NCBI GenBank assembly: GCA_026400395.1
Contig: JAPLPD010000155.1
Location: 91,558 to 130,178, forward strand
DNA: 38,621 nucleotides
Origin: Alphaproteobacteria bacterium
GTDB lineage: Bacteria > Pseudomonadota > Alphaproteobacteria > Rhizobiales > Xanthobacteraceae
Reading direction: 5' to 3'
The notes under the pieces are model-generated. The model searched no databases. It was given only the letters and a program-made list of their open reading frames with translations, and was not told where the DNA came from. Shown here piece by piece: positions 25,273 through 34,138 of the stretch (position 1 is the first letter of the stretch; each line of letters opens with the position of its first letter). The position numbers and the translations under genes are program-made.

Positions 25273-27780
25273 CTACGCCACTTTTCGCTCCGGCTCGGCA
25301 TGGTGCTCGACGGGGAAGCTGCACTCCACCCGGGTGCCCTGGCCGACAGCGGAATCCAGCGTCACCGTGCCGCCGTGCAACTCGACGAACGAGCGCACGA
25401 TGGAAAGGCCGAGCCCCGCGCCACGGTGGCGCGAGCCCTGCGAATGCGATTCAAACCAGTCGAACACCCGGCCCTGCACTTCGGGCGGGATGCCCGGGCC
25501 GGTGTCGGTGACTGCGAACACAACGGCGTCGGGACGGCGCTCGGCGGCGAGCGTGATCGTCGCGCCTGGCGGCGAGAAGCCGACCGCGTTGGCGAGCAGG
25601 TTGAACAGCACCTGCCGGATGCGGCGCTCGTCGGCGGCGAAGCTGCCGATATCGTCGGCGGCGCGGATGTCGAGGGTGATGTTGTCCTTGATCAGGCGGT
25701 CGCGGATGCCTTCGGCAGCCGCGTGCATGGTCTGGCGGACGTCGACCTCGCCGAGATTGAGCTTCATTGCGCCGGCGTCGATGGTGGCGAGATCGATAAT
25801 GTCGTTGATGATCGCCAGCAGCGCGTTGGTCGAGGTGTTGATGTAGCCGAGATACTCGCGCTGCTTGCCGCTGAGCGGGCCGATGCTCGGCTCACCCATC
25901 AACGAAGCGAAGCCGATGATGTTGGTGAGCGGCGAACGCAGTTCGTAGGAAACGTGGTGGACGAAATCCACCTTGAGCGCGTCGGCGGTTTCCAGCGCTT
26001 CGTTCCGCTCGCGCAATGCCCGCTCGACATTGATGGTGTCGGTCACGTCAAGGAACGCGACCAGCGTGGCGCCGTCTGGCAGCGGCACCGTGATCAGATC
26101 GGCGACGCTGCCGTTGCGAAGCTCCAGGCGGCTCTTGACCACCTCGCGGCCTTCGATCGCCGTCACCGTGCCGTGCAATGCGCGCCACAGGCTGTCGTCG
26201 TCGTAGAGATCCTTGCACCAGCCGATCACGGCTTCGATGTGCGGCCGCTCGGCCAGTGCCAGCGGCTGGAGCCGCCACATGTCGGCGAAGGCCGGATTGT
26301 GCAGGCGCAGCCGTCCGTCGCTGCCGAACACCGCGACAGCTTCGGCGAGGTTATCGAGGGTTTCGCCCTGCACGCGGATCATCGCGTCGTAGCGGCGCAC
26401 CATGTCCAGCCGCTCGGTCACGTCCTCGAACAGATAGGTCACCCCGCCCTGCGGGTTGGGCGTGGTGACGACGCGCATGGTGCGGCTGTCCGGCAGATGC
26501 CACAGGTGCTCATCCGCATCGGTGGCGCGATAGGCCTCGTGCAACGCGGCCTTCCACTCGCGGAAGTCCTTTTCCTCGGGAAGCTTGCGCGACGCGCGCA
26601 GGCGGTCGAGCACGGCGGAATCAGTCGGGTTCTGGTCGAGGAATCCGGTGTCGAGCTCCCACAGCGAACGATAGGCGGCGTTGTAGAACGTCAGCCGCTG
26701 GTCGGCGGTGAAGATGGCGACGCCGGTTGCGAGCTGGTCGAGAGTGCGGCGGTGGGCGTCGTTGATGCGGTTGAGTTCGCTCCGCATCATCTCGGCTTCG
26801 GTCGCGTCGATGCCGATGCCAGCGCTGCCCTTGCGGGTCGGAACGTCGAGCACGTCGAAGCTGCGGCGGCTGCCGGCGACGATGGCGGGCGTGCGGGCGA
26901 CGTAGTTCGCGCCGGCGCCGCGGGCGCGGCGGGCTTCGTCGCGGGCAAAGCGGGTCAGCAGCTCCATCGAGCGCGCGATCACCTCCGCCGGGTCACGGGC
27001 TTCGACCGCGCGGGCGTAGGCCGGATTGACGAATGTGAGTGCGCCGGCGACGTCGCGGGCCCACACCGGCGACGGCAGCGCATCGATCAGCGCGCGCAGC
27101 GATTCCATTTCGCCCGAGAGACGTTCGTGGCGGGCGTTGAGTTCGGCGAGTTCGCGCTTGAGGCCGCTGGCGTCGCGCAGGCGCAGTACCGCCCGCCCAC
27201 CGACGGCGCGTCCGTCAGCCTCCACCGCGCGTCCGGCGTTGGTCATCAGCTGCATCGAGAAGGCTTCGCCATCGGCGCGCAATGCGTCGACGGCGTGCTC
27301 CATCGCCTGCGCCTTGTCGGCCTCCAGCCAGGAGCCGAACGCCAGCACGCGTTGCGGCACCGAGCCGGTGGTGAACAGCGTGGTGTCGCCGGTGATGTCG
27401 GGTTCGTTATCGGCCGCCGCCCACGAGACGAGAATCTGCGGCTCCGACATCAGCAGCGCCTGGAAACGATCGCGCTCGGCATTGAGTGCCATGATCTCGT
27501 CGCGTGCCGCTGTATCGGCGGCGCTGGCGCGCTGCCGCGTGCGAACCAGCATGATCGAGGTCAGCACGGCGAACAGCAGCACGCCGAGGATCAGCACCAG
27601 GGCGATGGTGTCGCCGCCGTTGATATCGGCGAGCATGTCGAACGTGGCGTTGAAACGCGGCTGTTCGGCGCGAACAAGCGTCACGTCAGAGCCGAACATG
27701 ATGAGGACAGCGGCGCAGAGACCGAGCTGCCGCGGGTGAGCCCAGTGACTCCCGCCCGTCGCCCGGACCGTTTCCGGCAT
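25273..27780 (-). CDS. divL: DivL-like multi-PAS kinase with tyrosine in the H-box
   Basis: An 835-residue membrane protein with two hydrophobic segments (about 19-37 and 57-80). A chain of PAS-like domains follows (about 240-590), then a kinase core. The H-box is HVSYELRSPLTNIIGF; compared with the standard SHELRTPL the phospho-accepting His is replaced by Tyr612. The ATP-binding part is otherwise complete: NLLANAVGF (N-box), DTGPGIP (G1), GAGLGLSIV (G2). Tyr at this place is the mark of Caulobacter DivL, which binds DivK and controls CckA and so CtrA in the cell cycle. Domain order and length also fit. The location beside tsaE is, from memory, typical in Rhizobiales. A diverged kinase of another role cannot be excluded. 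Confidence 0.78.
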   Translation of the reverse strand: MPETVRATGGSHWAHPRQLGLCAAVLIMFGSDVTLVRAEQPRFNATFDMLADINGGDTIALVLILGVLLFAVLTSIMLVRTRQRASAADTAARDEIMALNAERDRFQALLMSEPQILVSWAAADNEPDITGDTTLFTTGSVPQRVLAFGSWLEADKAQAMEHAVDALRADGEAFSMQLMTNAGRAVEADGRAVGGRAVLRLRDASGLKRELAELNARHERLSGEMESLRALIDALPSPVWARDVAGALTFVNPAYARAVEARDPAEVIARSMELLTRFARDEARRARGAGANYVARTPAIVAGSRRSFDVLDVPTRKGSAGIGIDATEAEMMRSELNRINDAHRRTLDQLATGVAIFTADQRLTFYNAAYRSLWELDTGFLDQNPTDSAVLDRLRASRKLPEEKDFREWKAALHEAYRATDADEHLWHLPDSRTMRVVTTPNPQGGVTYLFEDVTERLDMVRRYDAMIRVQGETLDNLAEAVAVFGSDGRLRLHNPAFADMWRLQPLALAERPHIEAVIGWCKDLYDDDSLWRALHGTVTAIEGREVVKSRLELRNGSVADLITVPLPDGATLVAFLDVTDTINVERALRERNEALETADALKVDFVHHVSYELRSPLTNIIGFASLMGEPSIGPLSGKQREYLGYINTSTNALLAIINDIIDLATIDAGAMKLNLGEVDVRQTMHAAAEGIRDRLIKDNITLDIRAADDIGSFAADERRIRQVLFNLLANAVGFSPPGATITLAAERRPDAVVFAVTDTGPGIPPEVQGRVFDWFESHSQGSRHRGAGLGLSIVRSFVELHGGTVTLDSAVGQGTRVECSFPVEHHAEPERKVA

Positions 27781-27955
27781 ATCCGATGTGCCCCTGCGCA
27801 GCCGGTGCCGCTGCTACCGCCTACGAATCATTGAGACTTTACGCACAAGGGGAATCGCGCCGAAAGAGTCCAGATCGCGAACGCGCGCGGTGTGTTGCCA
27901 AATGGACTCGCGCCGATGCGGCCTGGAGACGCAAAAGCAGTGTTTCCGCAAAGAC

Positions 27956-28381
27956 TCAGGCGAGGACGTCGCGCAGCGGCTCGGCCTTGCGCACCAGTTC
28001 GTCGAGGTTGATGCGGCTGAGGGCCACTGAGAACGTCTGTTCGGCTTGGCCGACCGCGGGAATCACGACCTGATTGAGCAGTGGAGAGCCGGCCGCTGCG
28101 ACGGGATCGCCGGGTTCCTCGATGGTGCCGGCCGCGCGCAAGATGTCGTCGGCGGTGATTCGGCGGCGCTCGCGCGCCAGTTCATACCCGCCGCGCGGTC
28201 CCCGGATGCCTTTCAGGATGCCGACACGCACCAGCGCCTGGAGCACGGGCTCCAGGTGGCGGGCCGGCAAATGATGACGGGAGGCCAAGTTTTTGGCGGA
28301 CACCGGTTTCCCCCCGCCGTGCATCGCCACATCTATCACTGCGGCAATCGCGAGGAGGCATTTGCGGGATAAAAGTGCCAT
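27956..28381 (-). CDS. Rrf2-family transcriptional regulator without Fe-S cysteines
   Basis: A 141-residue winged-helix protein. The N-terminal LSRKCLLAIAAV helix, the recognition region with HHLPARHLEPVLQAL, and the wing GIRGPRGGYELAR (about 62-74) are typical of Rrf2 proteins. The three clustered Cys that hold the iron-sulfur cluster in IscR, NsrR and RsrR are absent. The only Cys is residue 8, so it probably senses something else or works through a partner. ATG 28381 is used; TTG 28387 would add two residues. It lies 38 bases after the dut stop on the same strand and has AT-rich direct repeats before it. Confidence 0.88.
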   Translation of the reverse strand: MALLSRKCLLAIAAVIDVAMHGGGKPVSAKNLASRHHLPARHLEPVLQALVRVGILKGIRGPRGGYELARERRRITADDILRAAGTIEEPGDPVAAAGSPLLNQVVIPAVGQAEQTFSVALSRINLDELVRKAEPLRDVLA

Positions 28382-28395
28382 GCCCAATAGAATCC

Positions 28396-28420
28396 ATTAT
28401 ATCGCATAACGGTATTATAT
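28396..28420 (-). promoter_or_regulatory. AT-rich direct repeats and -10 box before the Rrf2 gene
   Basis: On the coding (minus) strand ATATAAT occurs twice, 18 bases apart (28402-28396 and 28420-28414), in otherwise GC-rich DNA. The nearer TATAAT is a perfect -10 element and would give a leader of only about 10 bases. A TTGACA lies further up at 28448-28443 but is too far (23 bases) from the first TATAAT. The pair could be an autoregulatory operator. It covers the dut stop codon. Confidence 0.45.
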
Positions 28421-28899
28421 TACGGATGGTTTTTCAGCTTTTTGTCAATGATCCCTTGCCCCGTTGACCCAAACCCCTTGGTCCCTCTGCGGGTTCCGCC
28501 TAGATTTTCGGCAATCACAAGATGTGCACGGAAAACAGGCGCGATTACAAGTTGAGCAATTCGCTCCCCGCGCTCGACTGCAAATGATTCGCTTCCCAGA
28601 TTGACCAGAATGACTTTGATCTCTCCGCGATAGTCGGCATCGACCGTGCCGGGAGAGTTCAGCACTGTGAGGGCTTGGCGGGCGGCGAGACCGGAGCGGG
28701 GCCGAACCTGCCCCTCGGTCATCTTCGGCAGGGCGATCGCTATCCCGGTCGGAATCAGCGCCCGTCCGCCCGGCGGAATGACGACCGGCGCACCGGCCGG
28801 CACCGCTGCCATCAGATCGAGCCCGGCGGCGCCCGCGCTTTGATACGCCGGCAGCGGCAAACCCGCCGCGTGCGGCAACTGCATCACTTTGACTTTCAT
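28420..28899 (-). CDS. dut: dUTP diphosphatase
   Basis: Hydrolyses dUTP to dUMP, keeping uracil out of DNA and feeding dTMP synthesis; a trimer. All later motifs of the trimeric family are present: PRSGLA (motif 2), [15 protein letters not shown] (motif 3, with the catalytic Asp), [10 protein letters not shown] (motif 4) and the C-terminal [14 protein letters not shown] (motif 5). ATG 28899 follows GGGGA and gives 159 residues. ATG 28920 would overlap the coaBC stop by four bases and add seven residues, also possible. Operon with coaBC, as in many bacteria (coaBC-dut). Confidence 0.95.
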   Translation of the reverse strand: MKVKVMQLPHAAGLPLPAYQSAGAAGLDLMAAVPAGAPVVIPPGGRALIPTGIAIALPKMTEGQVRPRSGLAARQALTVLNSPGTVDADYRGEIKVILVNLGSESFAVERGERIAQLVIAPVFRAHLVIAENLGGTRRGTKGFGSTGQGIIDKKLKNHP

Positions 28900-28916
28900 C
28901 GATGTCCCCGCCGATC

Positions 28917-30302
28917 TCATGTTCGCTCGCTCAGCGCCGCCGCGATTCGCGCGACCAGCGCCGCCGCGACCTCGGTCTTCGATTGCGGCGGCCAATCCTC
29001 GACACTTTTCGCGGTGACCAGGTGAATCGTGTTGCTGTCGCCGCCCATGATGCCGGTTTCCGGCGAGACGTCGTTCGCTAGGATCCAGTCGCACGCCTTG
29101 CGAATCAATTTCTGCTTGGCATGCTCGACGACATGCTGCGTCTCTGCGGCGAAGCCGATGACCAGCTTCGGCCGTCCCGCCTTGCGATGCGCGATGGTCG
29201 ACAGGATGTCGGGATTCTCGACCAGCGCCAGCTCAGGCGATTGTTTGCCGGTCTTCTTGATCTTCTCGCGGCTGTTCGCGGCGGTCCGCCAGTCGGCAAC
29301 CGCGGCGGCGAACACCGCGACATCGGCAGGCAGCGCTGCTTCCACAGCCGCGAGCATCTCGCGCGCGCTCTCGACCTTGACCACGTTGACGCCGCGCGGA
29401 TCGGGCACGTTCACCGGCCCGGACACCAGCGTCACATCCGCGCCGGCGCGGGCGGCGGCTTCGGCGATGGCGTGGCCCTGCTTGCCGGAGGAGCGGTTGG
29501 CGATGTAGCGGACCGGATCGATCGGCTCGTGCGTCGGTCCCGATGTCACCAGCATGCGAACACCGGCCAGCACGCCGGAATCCGGCGCGAGCAGCCGCTG
29601 AGCAGCCGCGACGATCTCCAGCGGCTCCGCCATCCGGCCGACGCCGGCCTCGCCGCTCTCGGACATTTCGCCACGATTCGGCCCCACGAGTTCCACGTCT
29701 TCAGCCTTGAGCAGCGCGATATTCCGCCGTGTCGCGCCGTTGTTCCACATGAGCGGGTTCATTGCAGGCGCGAGCAAAATCGTCTTGTCGGTCGCGAGCA
29801 AAACCGCCGAGGCGAGGTCGTCGGCGAGGCCGTGCGCCATCTTCGCCATCAGATCGGCGGTGGCCGGCGCCACCACAATCAGCGCCGGCTCGCGGGCCAG
29901 CCGGATGTGGCCGACATCGAACTCCGAATGGGCGTCGAACAGGTCGAGATACGGATGCTCGCCGGCCAGCGCGCCGACGGACAGCGGCGTGATGAACTTC
30001 TGCGCCGCCGCCGTCATCACCACGCGCACCGCGATGCCGCGCTCGCGCAGCCGGCGAATCAGATCGAGCGATTTATACGCAGCGATGCCGCCGCCGATGA
30101 TGAGCAGGATGTGTGGCGCGTCGGCGGGCTTGCGGCCGGGCTTCGGCGCGGCGCTCACCTCGGCGAAGGCCGCCTCGTCGCCGGCGGCGCTGCGCAGGAT
30201 GGTCCGCACCTCGTCCTCGACCGAGCGGCCGTTTTTCGCGGCGCGCAGCCGGAGCCGCTTCTTCAGCTTTTCATCGAGCTGGCGGACGGTGAGCGAGGCC
30301 AT
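28917..30302 (-). CDS. coaBC: Bifunctional CoaBC with an N-terminal ribbon-helix-helix domain
   Basis: Two steps of coenzyme A synthesis. CoaB ligates Cys to 4'-phosphopantothenate; CoaC decarboxylates the product with FMN. From ATG 30302 the protein has 461 residues. Residues 1 to about 45 look like a FitA/VapB-type RHH antitoxin: [20 protein letters not shown], then [18 protein letters not shown] Pro-rich linker (about 45-62) leads to the CoaC domain ([24 protein letters not shown] with the catalytic His, PAMNPLMW). The CoaB domain follows ([23 protein letters not shown], and the AAVADW loop). The usual E. coli protein is about 406 residues and lacks the extension. The longer frame to 30401 is rejected, as it would cover the upstream palindrome. 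Overlaps dut if dut starts at 28920. Confidence 0.93.
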   Translation of the reverse strand: MASLTVRQLDEKLKKRLRLRAAKNGRSVEDEVRTILRSAAGDEAAFAEVSAAPKPGRKPADAPHILLIIGGGIAAYKSLDLIRRLRERGIAVRVVMTAAAQKFITPLSVGALAGEHPYLDLFDAHSEFDVGHIRLAREPALIVVAPATADLMAKMAHGLADDLASAVLLATDKTILLAPAMNPLMWNNGATRRNIALLKAEDVELVGPNRGEMSESGEAGVGRMAEPLEIVAAAQRLLAPDSGVLAGVRMLVTSGPTHEPIDPVRYIANRSSGKQGHAIAEAAARAGADVTLVSGPVNVPDPRGVNVVKVESAREMLAAVEAALPADVAVFAAAVADWRTAANSREKIKKTGKQSPELALVENPDILSTIAHRKAGRPKLVIGFAAETQHVVEHAKQKLIRKACDWILANDVSPETGIMGGDSNTIHLVTAKSVEDWPPQSKTEVAAALVARIAAALSERT

Positions 30303-30387
30303 GTTGAAATCTCGAAGAGTTTGCAACCTTGTCCGCCTTCGCAGCATGAGCCCGGCCGCCGCGCGGAACCGTTGCGAGGATAGCGCA

Positions 30388-30413
30388 TGATTGCAATGCA
30401 ATCAATGCAATCA
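30388..30413. promoter_or_regulatory. 17-bp palindrome plus third half-site upstream of coaBC
   Basis: TGATTGCA-A-TGCAATCA (30388-30404) is a perfect dyad, and ATGCAATCA is repeated at once at 30405-30413. The centre is about 94 bases before the coaBC start. It is AT-rich against its surroundings and not part of the neighbouring repeat (30439-30541). A regulator binding site is likely; the RHH domain of CoaBC itself is an attractive but untested ligand. Confidence 0.55.
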
Positions 30414-30438
30414 ACATCTGAACCAGGGCGCCCGAATG

Positions 30439-30541
30439 CGTAGGGTGGGCTAAGGCGCATCAGCGCCGTGCCCACGTGCAAGGTCGGTTTTGCAGACGGG
30501 GTCGAAAACGCCTGGGCACGCTTCGCTTTGCCCACCCTACG
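30439..30541. repeat. Intergenic repeat with TAGGGTGGGC ends
   Basis: Ends are CGTAGGGTGGGC and its exact complement GCCCACCCTACG. Inside are GGCGCATCAGCGCC and CTGGGCACGCTTCGCTTTGC. This element is widespread between genes in proteobacteria. It lies between the coaBC upstream region and the end of ubiB. Confidence 0.75.
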
Positions 30542-30597
30542 GCTCGATGCTCACCTGGTGCTGAGAATGCAGGACGCGTGATGCGTTGCCTGCCAAA

Positions 30598-32163
30598 TCA
30601 CCGCAGCAGCAGCCAGATCGCCCAGGCCAGCAGCGCCGCGATCACCCAAAGCGCCGCGGTCATCCAGCGGCCGCGCCGGGCCTCGGCCTGGCCGATGGCG
30701 GCGACGGTTTCCGGCGCCAGCACCAGACCGTCGCGGGTGATGGCGTCGAGCTGTTCGACCAGCACCGCGCCGCGCGTCATCAGGCCCGGCATGCCGGCGA
30801 GGAAATTCGTCGCGTTGGTGGCGGCGTCCTCGATCCGCCCGGCTGGCCCCAGATGCCGTTCCATCCATTCGCGCACCACCGGCTCCGACACCGTCCACAT
30901 GTCGAGCTTGGGATCGAGCGAGCGGGCGACGCCCTCGACCACCACCATCGTCTTTTGCAGCAGCAGCAGTTCGGGCCGGGTGCGCATGTCGAACAGGCCG
31001 GTGACCTCGAACAGCAGCATCAACAGCTTCGCCATCGAGATTTCATCGGCGGGGCGGCTGTGGATCGGCTCGCCGATGGCGCGGATCGCCTGCGCGAAAT
31101 TCTCCACCGAATGGTGCGCCGGCACATAGCCCGCCTCGAAATGCACCTCGGCGACGCGCTGATAGTTGCGGGTGATGAAGCCGTAGAGAATTTCGGCGAG
31201 GAAGCGGCGCTCCTTCGGACTGAGCCGGCCCATGATGCCGAAGTCAACAAAGGTGAGCGTGCCGCTGGCATCGACGAACAGATTTCCCGGATGCATATCG
31301 GCGTGGAAGAAGCCGTCGCGCAGGGCGTGGCGCAGGAACGTCTGGATTACCGTGTGGGACAGATGCTTGAGGTCGAAACCGTTCGCTTCGAGCGCGGCGC
31401 GGTCGTAGAGCGGCGTGCCGTCGATCCACTCCAGGGTGAGCACGTCCTTGCCGGTACGGTCCCAGTCGATCGAGGGCACGCGGAAGTCCGGATCGGCCTT
31501 GGTGTTCTCCGTCATCTCCGATAGCGCGGCCGCCTCCAGGCGGAGGTCCATCTCCAGGGCGACGGAGCGCCGCAGCGTGCTGACCGCCTCGATCATGCGC
31601 AGCCGCCGCGCCTCCGCCGAAAAATTCTCGGCCTGGGTGGCGGCGAAGGTCAGGGCTTCGAGGTCGGCGCGGAAGCGGCGCTCGACGTTCGGCCGCAGCA
31701 CCTTAACGGCGACGGTCTTGCGGCCATCGGGCGTCACCACCTCGGCGCGATGCACCTGCGCGATCGAAGCCGCGGCGACTGGTGGGCCGAACGCCGCGTA
31801 GATGTCGGTCAGCGGCTTGCCGAGCGTCGCCGTCACCACGCCTTCGGCCTCGGCCTGCGGGAACGGCGCTATCTTGTCCTGCAGCGATTCCAGATCGTGC
31901 GCGAGGTTGACGCCGACCACATCGGGCCGCGTCGCAAGAAACTGGCCGAGTTTCACGTAGGTCGGGCCAAGCCGGGTAAAGGCCGCGGCGAGGCGGCCCC
32001 GCTTGCTGTCGCTGCTGGGGCGCTCGACCAGCCGCGCCAGCCGAACCGCTGTCTGCGCCGGAAATGGCAGCGCGGCGGGATCGGCGAGGCCGAGCACGCC
32101 CTCGCGTGCGAACACGAAGCCGGCGCGGCCGAGACGCACGAGATGGGAGAGCGCGGAGATCAT
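30598..32163 (-). CDS. ubiB: UbiB (ADCK/ABC1 atypical kinase) for ubiquinone biosynthesis
   Basis: Inner-membrane associated atypical kinase/ATPase needed for ubiquinone synthesis. The 521-residue protein has the KxGQ motif in YVKLGQFLATRPD (about 70), which blocks ordinary kinase activity. It also has the Ala-rich nucleotide loop AAASIAQVHRAEV, the catalytic HADMHPGNLF and the metal-binding FVDFGIMGRL. Two transmembrane helices form the C-terminal end (ALWVIAALLAWAIWLLL). It lies downstream of ubiE on the same strand after a 175-base gap filled by a dyad repeat. Confidence 0.94.
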   Translation of the reverse strand: MISALSHLVRLGRAGFVFAREGVLGLADPAALPFPAQTAVRLARLVERPSSDSKRGRLAAAFTRLGPTYVKLGQFLATRPDVVGVNLAHDLESLQDKIAPFPQAEAEGVVTATLGKPLTDIYAAFGPPVAAASIAQVHRAEVVTPDGRKTVAVKVLRPNVERRFRADLEALTFAATQAENFSAEARRLRMIEAVSTLRRSVALEMDLRLEAAALSEMTENTKADPDFRVPSIDWDRTGKDVLTLEWIDGTPLYDRAALEANGFDLKHLSHTVIQTFLRHALRDGFFHADMHPGNLFVDASGTLTFVDFGIMGRLSPKERRFLAEILYGFITRNYQRVAEVHFEAGYVPAHHSVENFAQAIRAIGEPIHSRPADEISMAKLLMLLFEVTGLFDMRTRPELLLLQKTMVVVEGVARSLDPKLDMWTVSEPVVREWMERHLGPAGRIEDAATNATNFLAGMPGLMTRGAVLVEQLDAITRDGLVLAPETVAAIGQAEARRGRWMTAALWVIAALLAWAIWLLLR

Positions 32164-32203
32164 GCGTACCTTGGACCGAATTCTGCAACGCGCAGAGCGC
32201 GCT

Positions 32204-32295
32204 CCCTCCCCCGCGAGCGGGGGAGGGGTGGGGAGGGGGATGCAGCATGCGCCGAAGCGCCCCCTCCCTGACCCTCCCCTGCAAGCGGGGGAGGG
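32204..32295. repeat. Nested GC-rich dyads between ubiE and ubiB
   Basis: Three arm pairs are visible. CCCTCCCCCGC/GCGGGGGAGGG around GA lies at 32204-32227. GGGAGGGGG (32231) pairs with CCCCCTCCC (32260). CCCTCCCCTGC/GCGGGGGAGGG around AA lies at 32272-32295 with one G-T pair. This is a common alphaproteobacterial intergenic element and may slow transcription or protect the ubiE mRNA end. Confidence 0.7.
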
Positions 32296-32338
32296 GACGC
32301 CGTGACGCGGTCGGCGCGAAGCAGCGAGGGCACAGCGA

Positions 32339-33106
32339 TCACAGCCGCCAGCCGGAATGCAGCGCCACTACGCCGCCGGTCATCGTTTCGAACGAGACGC
32401 GGCGAAGGCCAGCCGCGCGCATCATTGCGGCGAACTGTTCGGGGCGCGGAAACTTGCGGATCGACTCGACCAGATAGCGGTACGCCTCGGCGTCGCCGGT
32501 CACTGCGCGGCCAACCCGCGGAATCACGTTGAACGAATAGAGATCGTAGAGGCGATCGAGGCCGGGCACATCGACCGAGGAAAATTCCAGGCAGAGAAAA
32601 TGCCCGCCGATGCGTAGCACGCGGTGAATTTCCGCCAAAGCCACATCGATGCGCGGAACGTTGCGGATGCCGAATGCGATGGTGACGGCGTCGAAGCTCT
32701 TGTCGGGGAGCGGCAGCGCCTCGGCGTTGGCCTCGATGAAGTCGATGTCGTGGCCGAGCTTGGCGGCGCGCTCGCGGCCGACCGCCAGCATCTCGGTGTT
32801 GATGTCGCCTACGGTGACGCGGGTGCCCGAGCCGCCGCGTTCAATGGTCCGGAAGGCGACGTCGCCGGTGCCGCCGGCCAGGTCGAGAACGGAGAACGCC
32901 CGGTCTCCCTTCGGCGGATTGATCGCGGTGACAAGCGCCTCTTTCCAGGGGCGGTGCAGACCCCCCGACAACAGGTCGTTCATCAGGTCGTAGCGCCGCG
33001 CCACCGAATGAAACACGTCGTCCACCAGGGCCTGCTTGTCGCCAAGCGGCACCTTGCGGAAGCCGAAATCGGCCTCTGAACTAGCGTTTACCGTGCTGCG
33101 GCTCAT
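32339..33106 (-). CDS. ubiE: Demethylmenaquinol/2-methoxy-6-polyprenylbenzoquinol methyltransferase
   Basis: SAM-dependent C-methylation in ubiquinone (and menaquinone) synthesis. ATG 33106 follows AAAGGA and gives 255 residues; ATG 33133 would add nine. Motif [15 protein letters not shown] (about 79) binds [22 protein letters not shown] and [11 protein letters not shown] are UbiE/MenG signatures (about 35 and 142). Divergent from mutM; upstream of ubiB, as in many alphaproteobacteria. Confidence 0.95.
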   Translation of the reverse strand: MSRSTVNASSEADFGFRKVPLGDKQALVDDVFHSVARRYDLMNDLLSGGLHRPWKEALVTAINPPKGDRAFSVLDLAGGTGDVAFRTIERGGSGTRVTVGDINTEMLAVGRERAAKLGHDIDFIEANAEALPLPDKSFDAVTIAFGIRNVPRIDVALAEIHRVLRIGGHFLCLEFSSVDVPGLDRLYDLYSFNVIPRVGRAVTGDAEAYRYLVESIRKFPRPEQFAAMMRAAGLRRVSFETMTGGVVALHSGWRL

Positions 33107-33192
33107 CCGAAAGTCCTTTGCGGACAGGACCATAGCGCGGCGGAGGCGGGGAGGCTATCTGTGATCGGCCCGTCTCCGCCAAGGCGCCTGAT

Positions 33193-34074
33193 ATGCCCGA
33201 ACTGCCCGAAGTCGAAACCGTACGCCGCGGGCTTGCCCCTGCGATGGAAGGCGCGCGTTTCGACGAAGTGGTGACCCATCGTGGCGATCTGCGCTGGCCT
33301 TTCCCGAAGGATTTTGTCGCGCGGCTGAAGGGTCAGACGGTGATCGGCCTGGGGCGGCGGGCGAAGTATCTGCTGGCCGACTTATCGTCCGGCGAGGTGC
33401 TGCTGATGCATCTCGGCATGTCCGGCTCGTTCCGCGTGGACCGCGATGGCGAGGCCACCACGCCCGGCGCATTTCATTACCGGCGGTCGGATTTCGGCGC
33501 GCACGATCATGTCGTGTTCCGGATGTCGTCGGGCGCGACGATCGCGTTCAACGATCCGCGCCGCTTCGGCTGCATGAAGCTGTTTGCGCGCCAGGCGATC
33601 GACGATGAGCCGCTGTTGCGCGAACTTGGGCCGGAGCCGCTGGGCAACGCGTTCGACGCCGCGATGCTGGCTGCGGCCTGCGCGGGAAAGAAGACCAGCA
33701 TGAAGGCAGCGCTGCTCGATCAAAGTGTCGTCGCGGGGCTGGGCAACATCTATGTCTGCGAGGCGCTGAACCGATCGCGGATTTCGCCGCGGCGCAAGGC
33801 GGCGACTCTGGCGACGCGCTCGGGCGCGCCGCACGAACGCACGCCGCCGTTGGTCGATGCAATCAAGGCGGTGCTCGCGGATGCCATCGAGGCCGGGGGC
33901 TCTTCATTGCGCGACCACCGGCAGACTTCGGGCGAGCTTGGCTATTTCCAGCACAGCTTCCGGGTCTATGACCGCGAGGGCGAGCGCTGCCCGACGCGCG
34001 GCTGCCCGGGCGCCATCAAGCGCATCGTGCAGAGCGGGCGTTCGACATTTTTCTGTCCGGTGTGCCAGAAGTAA
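33193..34074 (+). CDS. mutM: Formamidopyrimidine-DNA glycosylase
   Basis: Removes 8-oxoguanine and formamidopyrimidines and nicks the abasic site. The 293-residue protein has the catalytic N-terminus [14 protein letters not shown] (Pro2 nucleophile, Glu3). [12 protein letters not shown] (about 74), [21 protein letters not shown] (helix-two-turn-helix, about 176) and the C-terminal zinc finger with RCPTRGC and FFCPVCQK follow. All four Cys are present, so it should be active. Divergent from ubiE with an 86-base gap. Confidence 0.97.
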   Translation: MPELPEVETVRRGLAPAMEGARFDEVVTHRGDLRWPFPKDFVARLKGQTVIGLGRRAKYLLADLSSGEVLLMHLGMSGSFRVDRDGEATTPGAFHYRRSDFGAHDHVVFRMSSGATIAFNDPRRFGCMKLFARQAIDDEPLLRELGPEPLGNAFDAAMLAAACAGKKTSMKAALLDQSVVAGLGNIYVCEALNRSRISPRRKAATLATRSGAPHERTPPLVDAIKAVLADAIEAGGSSLRDHRQTSGELGYFQHSFRVYDREGERCPTRGCPGAIKRIVQSGRSTFFCPVCQK

Positions 34075-34138
34075 CGCTCTTGCGCACCGGCGCGCGCAGG
34101 AGCCTGATAGTCTCAAAGGCCGGCGAAAAGGCGGACAC

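Noticed and set aside
25300-27834. 844-codon open frame opposite the divL-like gene
   Set aside because: High GC leaves long open antisense frames. The translation is rich in Arg, Gly, His and Gln with no domain, while the minus strand encodes a clear PAS-kinase.
28443-28448. TTGACA as the -35 of the Rrf2 promoter
   Set aside because: The distance to the nearest TATAAT is 23 bases, too long for a standard promoter; kept only as a remark.
29121-30383. 420-codon open frame opposite coaBC
   Set aside because: Shadow of the CoaBC reading frame with the same compositional bias.
30303-30401. Longer CoaBC start at 30401
   Set aside because: Adds an unconserved Arg-rich stretch and would put the perfect palindrome at the start codon; the RHH consensus begins with MASL at 30302.
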